A DNA stretch of 64,000 bases from positions 1 through 64,000 of the forward strand of contig JAIMBH010000015.1 of the NCBI GenBank assembly GCA_023511485.1, written 5' to 3'. Positions 41,767-51,339 of the stretch are shown here, one piece after another. Both the position numbers and the translations under genes were made by a program. The stretch is from Bacillota bacterium (GTDB lineage Bacteria > Actinomycetota > Aquicultoria > Aquicultorales > Aquicultoraceae). The notes below the pieces were generated by a model that saw only the letters and a list, made by a program, of their open reading frames with translations, was not told where the DNA came from and searched no databases. Each line of letters begins with the position of its first letter. The first letter of the stretch is position 1.

Positions 41767-42726
41767 TTGAGTGCAACAGTAGGGATTCCCCAGGCACTGC
41801 TTTATTACAAGTATTATCCTTTATGGGAAGGTTTTTTAAAGGGACTTGGTGCAGAAGTGGTTACCTCTAATGTAACCACTAAAAGGGTTGTAAATGCGGG
41901 AACTGCCGTGGCGGAAAACGAACTGTGTCTTCCGGTAAAGATATTCTTTGGGCACCTGATCGAGCTCAAAGACAAAGTCGATGCATTATTTGTTCCCAGA
42001 GTTATAAGCGTTGAGAAAGACACTTATACATGTCCCAAATTTTTGGGCCTGCCTGACCTCGCGAGGGCGGTTGATGTTAAACTTCCCAAGATACTCGATC
42101 CCTATTTCAACATTAGACTTGGGCGCAGGCGCTATTATGAGGCTATATTTGATTTCGGAAAGCTTTTCACCAGCAGCAAATATAAGATTTGGCGGGCATG
42201 GCAATCTGGTGTTAGAGCTCAGAGGCTCTACCAAAAGAAGCTTCTATCCGGTTTATCGCCACTTGATATATTATCCGGTATCGAGGATGCTCCCTCCAAG
42301 GGCAACATAAAAATTGGGGTTGCAGGACACCCGTATAACGTTCATGACCCGTATATCAACCTCAACTTGATCAAGAAGTTAAAGAGCTGGGGAGCCCAGG
42401 TTTTCACCGAGGAGATGATACCCCACAAGGTTCTTGATCGCGAAGCCGGCAAACTACCCAAGAGGCTTTTTTGGTCGTATGAGAAAGAGGTAGTTGGTGC
42501 GGCGTTTCACTGGATGCAGACAAAATCGGTTGATGGCATAATATATATACTCTCTTTTGCCTGTGGGCAGGATTCTCTTATCCAGGTTCTTCTTGAGACT
42601 AAAGCCAAAAAGCAAAGCGACGTACCGCTTATGTCGCTCGTTATTGATGAGCACAGCGGCGAGGCGGGTCTTGTCACCCGCGTTGAGGCTTTTATCGATA
42701 TGCTAAGGTGGAGGTCGATATCGTGA
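41767..42726 (+). CDS. 2-hydroxyacyl-CoA dehydratase-like protein, DUF2229 type
   Basis: 319 aa from TTG 41767, chosen because homologous proteins begin with VGIPQALLYYKYYPLWEGF at their N-terminus; the frame is open further upstream without a ribosome site. Cysteines in ENELCLPVK, DTYTCPKFLGLPD and LSFACGQDS are placed like the three cluster ligands of HgdB-type subunits. Family members act with an ATP-dependent activase to do low-potential reductions. It overlaps the next gene by 4 bases (GTGA), so the two are translated together and likely form a heterodimer. Confidence 0.8.
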   Translation: MSATVGIPQALLYYKYYPLWEGFLKGLGAEVVTSNVTTKRVVNAGTAVAENELCLPVKIFFGHLIELKDKVDALFVPRVISVEKDTYTCPKFLGLPDLARAVDVKLPKILDPYFNIRLGRRRYYEAIFDFGKLFTSSKYKIWRAWQSGVRAQRLYQKKLLSGLSPLDILSGIEDAPSKGNIKIGVAGHPYNVHDPYINLNLIKKLKSWGAQVFTEEMIPHKVLDREAGKLPKRLFWSYEKEVVGAAFHWMQTKSVDGIIYILSFACGQDSLIQVLLETKAKKQSDVPLMSLVIDEHSGEAGLVTRVEAFIDMLRWRSIS

Positions 42727-43868
42727 GAGTAACGACTCCCCATATGGGTAAGCTTGATCGGATATTTTTAGATCTCTTTGCCCGCACGGGCATCGAATAT
42801 ATTGCCCCACCGAAAACAAGCGCCCGCACGCTTCAGCTTGGCGTGCGCTACTCTCCTGAGTTTGCCTGTCTTCCTCTTAAGGTAACTATAGGGAACTTTA
42901 TTGAGGCGCTGGAATCGGGTGCGGACACGCTGTTGATGGCTGGGGGAGTGGGCCCATGCCGCTTCGGCTACTACGCCGAGATACAAAAGTGCGTCTTGGA
43001 AGAGGCGGGATATAAATTTAATATGATTGTGCTTGAACCTCCGGCTGCCGGTTGGAAGCTGTTTATAGATACGGTTAAGATTCTCGCGCCGGGCAAGTCA
43101 ATATACCAGATATGGCAAATCATAAAGGTGAGTTTCCGCAAGGCCAGGATCATGGACGAGCTTGAAAAGTACGTTTTAAAATACCGTGCTTACGAGGTCA
43201 ATCGGGGCGATACCACCAAAGCCTACAAAAAGGCGCTGGATATAATACAGCCCGCGATGACAAATGAAGAAATAACGCAGGCTGCAGAAGAGGCGTTTTT
43301 AATCCTTGAATCGGTTGAGAAAGATATGGACAGACCGGTTCTTAAGGTTGGCATAGTAGGTGAATTCTTTGTTCTTCTTGAGCCGTTTACCAACTTCGAT
43401 ATCGAAGAGTATTTGGGCAATATGGGGGTTTCGCTTGAACGGTCGGTTTACTTAACCGACTGGATAAGCCCATCGTCAAAGAACCCGGTTATGGGGATTA
43501 GCGACAGTGAGATCGCCAAAGCGGCAAAGCCGTATCTAAACCATTTTGTGGGTGGAGAAGGATTGCCAAGCGTTGGCCACACAATAATCTACGCAAAAGA
43601 GGGGCTGGATGGCGTAATCCAGCTTTTCCCGTTTACTTGTATGCCCGACACTATTGCAAAGTCGATCCTGCCTCAGGTAAGTCGTGACTTCGACATTCCG
43701 ATTATATCATTTGTGATTGATGAGCAAACAGGGCGTGCTGGAATTATAACACGTCTTGAGGCATTTATCGATCTTCTGGCAAGTAGGAAGAAACATAAAG
43801 ACAGGCTCCAGGCTCTAGGCCATGGAGCTCATAGACGGGAGCTAGCCAGAAGCGGCGCAGCACTGTAG
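42723..43868 (+). CDS. 2-hydroxyacyl-CoA dehydratase family (HgdB-like) protein
   Basis: 381 aa from GTG 42723, with GGAGG 8 nt upstream. Cysteines recur in EFACLPLKV, GVGPCRFGYYAEIQKC and FPFTCMPDT, the last two in positions of iron-sulfur ligands. Similar in plan to the preceding protein. In many clostridia, the counterparts of these two and the activase are one very long fused protein; here they are separate. The substrate is unknown. No CoA-transferase or fatty-acid gene is adjacent, which argues against a classical amino acid fermentation role and leaves a double-cubane-type reductase possible. Confidence 0.8.
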   Translation: MRVTTPHMGKLDRIFLDLFARTGIEYIAPPKTSARTLQLGVRYSPEFACLPLKVTIGNFIEALESGADTLLMAGGVGPCRFGYYAEIQKCVLEEAGYKFNMIVLEPPAAGWKLFIDTVKILAPGKSIYQIWQIIKVSFRKARIMDELEKYVLKYRAYEVNRGDTTKAYKKALDIIQPAMTNEEITQAAEEAFLILESVEKDMDRPVLKVGIVGEFFVLLEPFTNFDIEEYLGNMGVSLERSVYLTDWISPSSKNPVMGISDSEIAKAAKPYLNHFVGGEGLPSVGHTIIYAKEGLDGVIQLFPFTCMPDTIAKSILPQVSRDFDIPIISFVIDEQTGRAGIITRLEAFIDLLASRKKHKDRLQALGHGAHRRELARSGAAL

Positions 43869-43947
43869 CCGCGCCAGATAAAGATCTCGCACAAAATCTT
43901 TTTGGTGAGCTGTGAGTTGTAAGTAAGTTTGGAAGGAGATTTTACGC

Positions 43948-44937
43948 ATGAAGGGCTTTTTGGGAGTCGATGTCGGTTCTGTCAGCACCAACTTGGTTGT
44001 TGTGGATGAACGTGGCGATGTCATAAGCCTCATTTACCGCAGGACGCAGGGGCAGCCGATAAACGCAGTTCAGCAGGGCATTAAAGAACTTCGGGAGAGC
44101 TTGCCTGATGATATAGAGATAATTGGTGTTGGCACGACTGGGAGTGCAAGATATCTAAGCGGGGTCATGGTCGGTGCGGATATCATCAAGAATGAGATAA
44201 CGGCGCATGCGGTTGCCGCATCCCATGTTGTGCCGCAGGTAAAAACTGTTCTAGAGATTGGGGGGCAGGACTCAAAGATAATCCTGCTACGCGACGGAAT
44301 CGTCATCGACTTTGCGATGAATACGGTATGCGCTGCTGGTACCGGCTCTTTTCTTGATCACCAGGCGACACGACTGGGTATCCCTATTGAGGAATTCGGC
44401 AGTTATGCTTTAAAGTCGAGCGTCTCTTGCATGATTGCTGGGCGCTGCTCTGTATTTGCAGAATCCGACATGATACACAAGCAGCAGATGGGATATCGTA
44501 TGGAGGACATTATATATGGTCTTTGCCAGGCACTTGTACGCAACTATATGAACAACCTTGCTAAGGGCAAAGAGCTTGCCGCCCCGATTGTGTTTCAGGG
44601 TGGCGTTGCTGCAAATGCTGGTATGAAGAAGGCTTTTGAAGAAGCGCTTCAGATGGAGGTTATTGTACCGCAGCATCATCACGTAATGGGTGCAATTGGT
44701 GCCGCACTGCTTGCGCGCGGGACGGTGCGCGACGGCAGGACCAACTTTAAGGGATTTGAGATATCCTCAGTCGATTATCAAACCAGGAGCTTTCACTGCC
44801 GTGGGTGTGAGAACAATTGCGAGATCGTAAAAATTCAGGTTGAAGGCAAGACGTTGGCCTGCTGGGGCGGCCGCTGCGGCAAGTGGGAGATAGCTTCCCC
44901 GGATGAGGTTGACCTTCTTGTGCAGGCCTCTACTTAG
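43948..44937 (+). CDS. BadF/HgdC-type ATP-dependent activase
   Basis: 329 aa. ASKHA-fold ATPase with GVDVGSVSTNLVVVD, GVGTTGSARYLSG, EIGGQDSK and FQGGVAANAGM. The [4Fe-4S]-ligand cysteines are present in NTVCAAGTGSF and AGRCSVFAESDM, one per monomer of the dimer as in HgdC. An extra C-terminal Cys segment (FHCRGCENNC..LACWGGRCGKW) suggests an additional metal site. It would deliver single low-potential electrons, using ATP, to the two dehydratase-like proteins encoded just upstream. ATG follows GGAAGGAG. Confidence 0.92.
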   Translation: MKGFLGVDVGSVSTNLVVVDERGDVISLIYRRTQGQPINAVQQGIKELRESLPDDIEIIGVGTTGSARYLSGVMVGADIIKNEITAHAVAASHVVPQVKTVLEIGGQDSKIILLRDGIVIDFAMNTVCAAGTGSFLDHQATRLGIPIEEFGSYALKSSVSCMIAGRCSVFAESDMIHKQQMGYRMEDIIYGLCQALVRNYMNNLAKGKELAAPIVFQGGVAANAGMKKAFEEALQMEVIVPQHHHVMGAIGAALLARGTVRDGRTNFKGFEISSVDYQTRSFHCRGCENNCEIVKIQVEGKTLACWGGRCGKWEIASPDEVDLLVQAST

Positions 44938-45358
44938 TTACTTAAGCTACCAGTTACCAGTTCTTTAGTTAATATTTGCTACCGCATATTTGCTACTGCA
45001 GCGCTAAAATAAAACTCTGGCATTTGGCAAGCGTGGGACACCAGGGCATAACCCCACCCTAGTCCCACGCTTACCCGCAGAATCAACCTTTCAAGACGCT
45101 ATTTCTACCGCTTACTCAAATTAGTTTACAAGTTAGCTATTGGTGGTATCTTTATTATATTCAGGGAGCGTTTTTATAATTTTTATGTCTAAAGGTTTCG
45201 GTTAGCTGTGGTCTTCATCGCACCTTTCTGAGCTGTGGTGATAGGGCTTAAGCAGCGGGAGAAGCCTTGACATTTAAAAACGCACTGCTTTATGATGAAA
45301 GTTACTTTTTTTGTCAATAATGTAGCAATATAATAGTGCTGGGAGAGAGGAGTGCAAA
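44938..45358. other. Intergenic region with hairpin and nfnA promoter
   Basis: 421 bases without a gene. A perfect 11-bp inverted repeat AAGCGTGGGAC / GTCCCACGCTT (45029-45039, 45062-45072) with inner AGGG/CCCT pairing lies in it but has no T-run. A promoter follows at 45267. Nothing else is recognised. Confidence 0.55.
45267..45296 (+). promoter_or_regulatory. Promoter of the nfnAB operon
   Basis: TTGACA (45267-45272), 18-base spacer, TATGAT (45291-45296), 63 bases before the TTG start. Confidence 0.75.
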
Positions 45359-46198
45359 TTGGCTAATAAAATACTTGAAAAACGCGAGTTGCGTTCTGAC
45401 TTGTTTTTCTTTGTAGTCGAAGCGCCCGAAATTTCAAAGAAAGCGAAAGCGGGCCAGTTCGTTATTGTCCGCCCTACTGAAAACGGCGAGCGTATTCCAC
45501 TATCTCTGGCGGATATCAATCCAGAAAGAGGTACGATAAGTCTTATTGTACAGACAATTGGTGTGACCTCAACCAAGATCTCGACTCTAAATGTGGGCGA
45601 GGAGATCAGCGATATTGCGGGTCCAATGGGACACCCAACTCCGGTTAAGAAATACGGTAGGGTAGTTCTGGTAGGTGGCGGTTTTGGTGCTGCGCCACTC
45701 TATCCGATTGGCCGCGCAATGAAGGAGGCCGGAAACACAGTCATCTCAATTACCGGTGCAAGAACCGAGAGCTTACTTGTTTACGAGAAAGAGCTGGCGG
45801 AGTTTAGCGACAAGGTTTTAATAAGCACCGATGACGGCAGCAAGGGACATAAAGGAGTTGTCACGGAGGTTCTCAAGAGCGAGATCGAAGAGAACGGAGC
45901 GGACCTTGTTATTGCTGTCGGGCCGGCTATTATGATGAAGTTCGTCTCGTTAACCACTAAACCCTACAATGTAAAGACGCTTGTTAGCTTAAACCCGATT
46001 ATGGTAGACGGAACTGGCATGTGCGGTGCCTGCCGTGTCTCGATTGGCGGCAAAACCATGTTTGGGTGCACCGATGGGCCGGATTTCGATGGCCATCTAG
46101 TTGACTGGGACCTTCTAATGGCAAGGCAGCGCACGTATCTCGCTGAGGAAAAAGAGGCCATGGAAGCTTATACGTGCGACTGTGTACCACATTCATAA
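45359..46198 (+). CDS. nfnA: Ferredoxin-NADP+ reductase subunit NfnA (FAD/NAD-binding, 2Fe-2S)
   Basis: 279 aa. FAD-binding barrel (about 1-95), NAD-binding domain (VLVGGGFGAAPLYPI), and a C-terminal [2Fe-2S] site (GTGMCGACRVSIGG..FGCTDGPDFDGHLVDWD). Next to nfnB this fits the small subunit of the electron-bifurcating NADH-dependent ferredoxin:NADP+ oxidoreductase; sulfide dehydrogenase SudB is a close relative. TTG at 45359-45361 follows GAGGAG. Confidence 0.9.
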   Translation: MANKILEKRELRSDLFFFVVEAPEISKKAKAGQFVIVRPTENGERIPLSLADINPERGTISLIVQTIGVTSTKISTLNVGEEISDIAGPMGHPTPVKKYGRVVLVGGGFGAAPLYPIGRAMKEAGNTVISITGARTESLLVYEKELAEFSDKVLISTDDGSKGHKGVVTEVLKSEIEENGADLVIAVGPAIMMKFVSLTTKPYNVKTLVSLNPIMVDGTGMCGACRVSIGGKTMFGCTDGPDFDGHLVDWDLLMARQRTYLAEEKEAMEAYTCDCVPHS

Positions 46199-46231
46199 AG
46201 GCGATCGGTAAAGTAAGGGGAGAAGATATAG

Positions 46232-47674
46232 ATGGCAGAGACAAAGTTACGTGAATACACGAAAGAGGAGATAAAAGAAATAAGAAAAACGCGCACGCCG
46301 ATACCCGAGCAAGATCCGGTTGCGCGCGGCAAAAATTTCGACGAGGTCGCGCTCGGCTACACCGAAGAGCAGGCTCTTCGCGAAGCTAACCGCTGCATGG
46401 CCTGTAAAAAAAGAGACTGCGTAGCGGGATGCCCGGTTGAGGTACCAATTCCGGAATTTATTGAACTTATCAGACAGGGCGACTTTATTGGCGCTGCCAG
46501 AAAAATTAAAGAGAAGAACAGCCTGCCGGCAATTTGCGGGCGGGTTTGTCCACAGGAGAACCAGTGCGAGTCACTTTGCACTCTTGGCAAGAAGATGGAG
46601 CCGGTTGCTATAGGTCGTCTTGAAAGGTTTGTCGCCGACTATGAGAGGATGCATGGCTCAGGCAGTGGCGGTGAAGATGTGAAACCAGAGCCGACTGGCT
46701 TTAAGGTTGCGGTTGTCGGCTCCGGTCCGGCGGGTCTTACCGTTGCATCCGATCTTGCAAAACTGGGCCATGAGGTAACTATATTTGAAGCTCTGCATAA
46801 AGCGGGCGGCGTTTTGGTTTACGGTATACCAGAGTTCAGGCTGCCTAAGGCAATCGTTCAGTCCGAGGTCGAGGGCATACAGAAACTCGGTGTTAAAATA
46901 GAACTCAACTCGGTTGTCGGCAAACTCTATACCGTAGATGAGCTTCTTGAGAGAGGCTTTGATGCAGTATTTATAGGCTCAGGAGCGGGTTTGCCGTGGT
47001 TTATGGGAATCCCTGGTGAGAATTTAAATGGCGTCTACTCGGCAAACGAGTTCTTAACCAGAACCAACCTGATGAAGGCTTACCTGTTTCCGGAGTACGA
47101 CACGCCGATTAAAAGAGGCAAGCATGTTGCGATAGTCGGCGGTGGGAACGTAGCGATGGATGCGGCAAGGACTGCGCTCAGGCTTGGCGCCGAGAAAGTC
47201 TATCTTGTCTATCGCCGTTCTATGGATGAGCTTCCGGCAAGGAAAGAGGAAGTTCACCATGCAATTGAAGAGGGAATTGAGTTTAAGCTCTTGACCAACC
47301 CAGTTGAGATTATCGGTGAGGACGGTTGGGTTAAGGGAATCAAGTGCGTTCAAATGGAGCTCGGCGAGCCGGATGAGTCTGGCAGGCGGCGCCCGATTGC
47401 TGTAGAGGGAAGCGAATTTGTGATCGATGTCGATACAGTTGTCATGTCGATTGGTACCGGATCTAACCCAATTATTCCAGAGTCAACGCCGGGCCTTGAG
47501 CTAAACAAGAGAGGCTATATAGTTGCCGATGAAAACGGTGCGACATCTAAGCCAGGTGTCTTTGCCGGCGGCGATATCGTAACCGGAGCGGCAACTGTAA
47601 TTTTAGCTGCCGGCGCAGGGCGCAAAGCGGCGAATGCTATTCACGAGTATTTGATGAGTAAAGTAAAGAACTAG
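46232..47674 (+). CDS. nfnB: NfnB / glutamate synthase small subunit-like flavoprotein
   Basis: 480 aa. N-terminal Cys-rich [4Fe-4S] domain (RCMACKKRDCVAGCPVEVP, CGRVCPQENQCESLC), then FAD-binding (VVGSGPAGLTVASDL) and NADPH-binding (VAIVGGGNVAMDAAR) domains, ending GDIVTGAATVILAAGAGRKAA. Commonly annotated gltA; without a glutamate synthase large subunit and adjacent to nfnA, NfnB is the better reading. It equilibrates NADH, NADPH and ferredoxin in anaerobes. It starts 33 bases after nfnA. Confidence 0.92.
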   Translation: MAETKLREYTKEEIKEIRKTRTPIPEQDPVARGKNFDEVALGYTEEQALREANRCMACKKRDCVAGCPVEVPIPEFIELIRQGDFIGAARKIKEKNSLPAICGRVCPQENQCESLCTLGKKMEPVAIGRLERFVADYERMHGSGSGGEDVKPEPTGFKVAVVGSGPAGLTVASDLAKLGHEVTIFEALHKAGGVLVYGIPEFRLPKAIVQSEVEGIQKLGVKIELNSVVGKLYTVDELLERGFDAVFIGSGAGLPWFMGIPGENLNGVYSANEFLTRTNLMKAYLFPEYDTPIKRGKHVAIVGGGNVAMDAARTALRLGAEKVYLVYRRSMDELPARKEEVHHAIEEGIEFKLLTNPVEIIGEDGWVKGIKCVQMELGEPDESGRRRPIAVEGSEFVIDVDTVVMSIGTGSNPIIPESTPGLELNKRGYIVADENGATSKPGVFAGGDIVTGAATVILAAGAGRKAANAIHEYLMSKVKN

Positions 47675-47712
47675 GGTCCAGGGACCGAGGTTCGGGGACT
47701 AGGATAAATATT

Positions 47713-47737
47713 GGGCGGACGTAAGGTCCGCCCTTTT
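47713..47737 (+). terminator. Rho-independent terminator of nfnAB
   Basis: GGGCGGAC (47713-47720) / GTCCGCCC (47726-47733) and TTTT. It is enclosed by a larger inverted repeat AGGGTCCAG (47673-47681) / CTGGACCCT (47779-47787). Confidence 0.88.
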
Positions 47738-47874
47738 GTTGTGCTCTTCAATAAACCCTAGACCCCAGTCCCTGGCTTCTGGACCCTGAAATCGTCGTTT
47801 ATATTGTTCGCGCACGGGAAAATAGAAGTTAGTGATGCGGATGAAATTGACAAGGTAGAAAGGAGGCGGCGCAG

Positions 47875-48171
47875 ATGGCATCACGCTTGAGCGCACTGCG
47901 TGAATCGGCCATGCCGGCCGTTGAACAATTGGAAGACCGCGTCTCGAGGCTTTTTAGAGAAGCGCAGGAAAGGAATATGCTAACATATGCCCTTATTGCC
48001 GTAACCGGATTTACCCTTGGTATGTTAACAGGGATATTAGTTGCACCGGCAAGCGGGGCGGAAACCCGCAGAAACATCAGCAAACGTGCATCGGAAGCAG
48101 CCGAAAGTGCAAGAAAGATGGCAAAGAGAAGAGCAGCAGAGATGGCCGAAGAGGCCGAGAAGATTGCATAA
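47875..48171 (+). CDS. YtxH domain membrane protein
   Basis: 98 aa. One membrane segment (about 37-57, ALIAVTGFTLGMLTGILVAP) with the GMLTGILVAPASGAETRR pattern typical of YtxH, flanked by amphipathic helices and an Ala/Glu/Lys/Arg-rich tail. Usually linked to stress; function unknown. ATG follows AAAGGAGG. A terminator follows. Confidence 0.85.
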   Translation: MASRLSALRESAMPAVEQLEDRVSRLFREAQERNMLTYALIAVTGFTLGMLTGILVAPASGAETRRNISKRASEAAESARKMAKRRAAEMAEEAEKIA

Positions 48172-48190
48172 CTTAGCTTTAAGTAAATTA

Positions 48191-48220
48191 AAAAGCTGTG
48201 GCAGAAGCTGCAGCTTTTTT
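48191..48220 (+). terminator. Rho-independent terminator after the YtxH gene
   Basis: AAAAGCTG (48191-48198) / CAGCTTTT (48211-48218) and a T-run, 20 bases past the stop. Confidence 0.88.
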
Positions 48221-48468
48221 AATTACCGCCGTTTTCCAGCTAAAATACTAAGTCTACTAAGTTAATCAACTATATCAGCAATTTTAAGGTTTGCATATAA
48301 AAGCTTTTTTCCTGATATATGTTTGCGTCAGCTTTTTGCCGGCCCATTATTAAAGCCTGCTGTGTTATAATTAAGCCTTAGCATTAATCCAGCTGTTTAC
48401 AGCAAGAGCATACCAGTTGGCAGGCAAGAAAAGGGCTGTTTTTGTAAGAGAAAGGCTATTTTTAATCT

Positions 48469-48933
48469 ATGGTAGCGCAAAGAAATGATACCAGACACAG
48501 AAACAGTATGGTTGATTTGTTTAGAAAGAGCCTTATAAGAGCAGATATGGTCTTTCATATACTGGCCGGGATCTTTTTGCTTGTTGCCGCCGCCATCATC
48601 TTTTATTACGCTGCATTAAATATACTCGCTCCAACTAAGGATTCGATGGTACACCTGGTAAACGATGTATTGCTTGTCCTTATCATCCTAGAACTTCTGT
48701 GGACAGTTTTGCGGTTCTTGAAGAAACAAAAGTTTCTTCTTGGGCCGTTTTTAGCGATAGGTATTATTGCTTCCGTAAGGAGAATCCTCCTTATCGAGGC
48801 TCAGACGTCAAATATGAACCATGTTCCGGTAGACAAACTCTACGAGATGGGTCTAAGCGCACTTGTAGTTATAGTTCTTGTGGCTGCGTATTACCTATCG
48901 GTAAAAGCGCAGAACTTGGAGCAGCAAGATTAG
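48469..48933 (+). CDS. PsiE-family small membrane protein
   Basis: 154 aa with four hydrophobic segments (about 28-50, 62-82, 90-110, 130-148). The motif LLGPFLAIGIIASVRRILLIEAQ in the third region matches PsiE-type proteins, a family named for phosphate-starvation induction but of unknown activity. ATG 48469 has only a distant AAAGG; the ATG at 48508 is an alternative. Nothing in the surrounding genes suggests a phosphate role. Confidence 0.7.
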   Translation: MVAQRNDTRHRNSMVDLFRKSLIRADMVFHILAGIFLLVAAAIIFYYAALNILAPTKDSMVHLVNDVLLVLIILELLWTVLRFLKKQKFLLGPFLAIGIIASVRRILLIEAQTSNMNHVPVDKLYEMGLSALVVIVLVAAYYLSVKAQNLEQQD

Positions 48934-48984
48934 AAAGCTAGGTCTCAGTGACTTCTCGTGTCTCGTAGGTAGCTGAGCTTTAGC

Positions 48985-50346
48985 CTAATTATTCAGACTT
49001 GTTAGCGGTGCCGGAATGCGGCCGCCGCGGCGGACAAAGCTGGCGCACGAGAAGTTGTTTACCCTCATTACTGGTGCAGAACCCAGAAGGTCCCCGAAGG
49101 TAACCCGATCGCCTTCTCTTTTACCGGGAGCTGGTATAAGTCTGACTCCGGCAGATTTTTTGTTTACGACCGCAATGGCCATCTGGTCAGCAATGATCCC
49201 CGCAATCGTCTCGGCCGGTGTGTCTCCTGGGATTACTATCATATCGAGGCCAACCGAGCAGACTGCAGTCATCGCCTCGAGTTTCTCAATTGAAAGCGCG
49301 CCGGCCTCAACAGCTTCGGCCATGCCAAGGTCCTCTGATACCGGGATAAAAGCTCCCGACAGCCCGCCGGTAGAGGACGTGGCCATTGCACCGCCTTTTT
49401 TGACCGCATCGTTAAGAAGGGCAAGTGCTGCGGTAGACCCTGGCGCCCCACAGCGCTCGATACCCATAGCCTCGATAATCTGCGCAACAGAATCGCCAGG
49501 TGTCGGCGTTGGCGCAAGCGATAGGTCAACTACGCCGGGCTTTACACCAAGCATTGCTGCAGATTCCCTGCCGATGAGCTCGCCCATGCGGGTAATCTTA
49601 AAGGCAGTCCGCTTGATTGTCTCAGCAATCTGCATAAGGTCTGCATCCGGGTGCTTCTCGAGTGCTGCTCTGACCACACCTGGACCGCTGATGCCGACAT
49701 TAATTACTTTGTCAGGCTCTCCAAAACCGTGATACGCACCAGCCATGAAAGGGTTATCCTCGGGTATATTGGCAAACACGACCAGCTTTGCGCATCCGAT
49801 GCCGTCCTTATCGCCGGTACGGTTAGCGGTTTCTTTGACGACATCAGCCATCCTTAAAACCGCATCCATATTGATTCCGGCTTTGCTCGAGGCGACATTG
49901 ACCGAAGAGCAGAGCTTCCTGGTTTCAGTAAGCGCTCTTGGGATAGAATCGATAAGCTTAATGTCTCCCGGGGTCATTCCTTTATGGACAAGGGCGGTAA
50001 ATCCCCCGATAAAATCAATCCCAATATCTTGTGCTGCCCTGTCCAGTGCTTTTGCAACCGGCACGTAGTCGTCCAAGTCGCTTGACTCGGCTATTGCCGA
50101 GATGGGGGATACTGAGACCCTTTTGTTTACGATGGGTATGCCATATTTTTTCTGCAGAGTCTCGGCGGTCTCGATCAGATTCCGTGCGGACTCGGTTACC
50201 TTGCGGTATACATTTTCGGTAAGCTGTTCCCCGTCGGGGCTAACGCAATCGCGAAGGCTGACCCCCATTGTAATTGTTCTGATATCTAGCCTTTGCTCCT
50301 GGATCATTTCAATGGTTTCTTTTATCTCATCCTGGTTTATAAGCAT
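48985..50346 (-). CDS. UPF0210/DUF711 family protein
   Basis: 453 aa. Full-length member of the PFL-like UPF0210 family: [14 protein letters not shown] near the N-terminus, [28 protein letters not shown], and [33 protein letters not shown] near the end (split by family variation). No reaction has been shown for the family. It is encoded 14 bases after an ACT-domain protein, the usual pairing, so the two probably work together and an amino acid may regulate the complex. ATG follows AAGGAG. Confidence 0.93.
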   Translation of the reverse strand: MLINQDEIKETIEMIQEQRLDIRTITMGVSLRDCVSPDGEQLTENVYRKVTESARNLIETAETLQKKYGIPIVNKRVSVSPISAIAESSDLDDYVPVAKALDRAAQDIGIDFIGGFTALVHKGMTPGDIKLIDSIPRALTETRKLCSSVNVASSKAGINMDAVLRMADVVKETANRTGDKDGIGCAKLVVFANIPEDNPFMAGAYHGFGEPDKVINVGISGPGVVRAALEKHPDADLMQIAETIKRTAFKITRMGELIGRESAAMLGVKPGVVDLSLAPTPTPGDSVAQIIEAMGIERCGAPGSTAALALLNDAVKKGGAMATSSTGGLSGAFIPVSEDLGMAEAVEAGALSIEKLEAMTAVCSVGLDMIVIPGDTPAETIAGIIADQMAIAVVNKKSAGVRLIPAPGKREGDRVTFGDLLGSAPVMRVNNFSCASFVRRGGRIPAPLTSLNN

Positions 50347-50360
50347 TGCTTCAAGTCTCC

Positions 50361-50636
50361 TTAAATCCGGTGCATATAACGGAATATATCCTCGCTTTGT
50401 ACAGTAATTTTAAGACTCATCTCTTGTGCCAGCTTATTTAGCTTGTCTTGTAGGTTGGCGATCGAGATTATATCTTCGTCAACTGTGACCAGCATTATCA
50501 TAGTGAAAAAGTCGTGCATAATAGTTTGGCTTATATCCTCGATGTTTATGTTGTTTTCAGCAAGTACCCGGCTGACTCCGGCAACAATGCCGACTCGGTC
50601 TTTACCGAGCACCGTGACTATGGCTTTGCTTTTCAT
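50361..50636 (-). CDS. ACT domain protein (UPF0237)
   Basis: 91 aa, a single ACT domain ([36 protein letters not shown], with the ligand-loop Gly and Asp) and C-terminal strand-helix. ACT domains bind small molecules, often amino acids. Upstream partner of the UPF0210 gene in the same operon. Confidence 0.92.
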   Translation of the reverse strand: MKSKAIVTVLGKDRVGIVAGVSRVLAENNINIEDISQTIMHDFFTMIMLVTVDEDIISIANLQDKLNKLAQEMSLKITVQSEDIFRYMHRI

Positions 50637-50776
50637 CTATTCCCCCTGTGGCTTTTATTCACTGCAGTAAGTCATAGTATAGAATAGTTTTATCTACCTG
50701 GAAATATGGGCAGAGCCGGGGCTTTGTGGAACTTCATTTTGTGCATACGGCGTTGTATTATTAGTTTGGTGATCCT

Positions 50777-50986
50777 ATGGAAATCATTAAAATTGAGGTT
50801 GGCGACGTTGTCAAATTGAAAAAAAACCATCCCTGCGGGGCGAACGAATGGGAAGTAACAAAGCTTGGGATGGATATCGGCCTTACGTGCCTGGGATGCG
50901 GTCGAAAGGTTCGCTTGTTAAGGTACGATTTCGATCGAAGGTTTAGGGGATTTATAAGGCGGTACCAGGATAGTGCCGCCACTTAA
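50777..50986 (+). CDS. DUF951 protein
   Basis: 69 aa. Matches the DUF951 layout: IEVGDVVKLKKNHPCGANEWEVTKLGMDIGL then CLGCGRKV and a basic tail. The three cysteines (CG, CLGC) could bind zinc. Small cytoplasmic protein of unknown role; in Gram-positives it is often near chromosome-partition genes, not seen here. It converges with the two-CW gene. Confidence 0.85.
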   Translation: MEIIKIEVGDVVKLKKNHPCGANEWEVTKLGMDIGLTCLGCGRKVRLLRYDFDRRFRGFIRRYQDSAAT

Positions 50987-50997
50987 ATTAAAAGCTT

Positions 50998-51192
50998 TTA
51001 GCTAGCTATGCCTTTAGTCTTTTTGTAGTAATCGCATTCCATACAGCTTGCAAGCTTTTGCGCAAATGTACCCTGAACCACACCGCCGCACATCGTGCCG
51101 GATATTCTCCAGCACTCCATACCTCTTTTGGGATATGCTGGGCAACCGCCATCTTTATTTCTTCCGCAGTTTTTATACTCCCAACAATTCAC
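50998..51192 (-). CDS. Two-CW domain protein
   Basis: 64 aa from GTG 51190-51192, with AAAGGAG 8 nt upstream; an upstream extension to 51234 adds 14 residues without support. Begins NCWEYKNCGR and has CPAYP, CWRISGTMCGG and CMECDYYK, the cysteine pattern of the two-CW family. Likely binds metal or is redox-active. Such proteins are found in sensory and anaerobic contexts. Standalone here. Confidence 0.85.
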   Translation of the reverse strand: MNCWEYKNCGRNKDGGCPAYPKRGMECWRISGTMCGGVVQGTFAQKLASCMECDYYKKTKGIAS

Positions 51193-51319
51193 AAAAGCCA
51201 CTCCTTTAACAACCCTACGATACAGATGATTCAAGGAATAGCAGTTTTAGTACCATATTTTTTATCGGATGATAGGCCTTACAGTATTAGCGGAAGTAGA
51301 AAAAGTATGAAAAAACTAA

Positions 51320-51338
51320 AAAACTGGTTGAAAATTCC
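51320..51338 (+). repeat. Second copy of the 19-bp promoter-upstream element
   Basis: Identical to 8867-8885 (AAAAACTGGTTGAAAATTC), ending one base before the -35 of the M23 peptidase promoter. Confidence 0.55.
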
Positions 51339-51339
51339 T

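Noticed and set aside
46232-47674. Glutamate synthase small subunit (gltD/gltA) as the name for this gene
   Set aside because: No large subunit is nearby and the partner gene is an NfnA-type FAD/2Fe-2S protein, so NfnB fits better.
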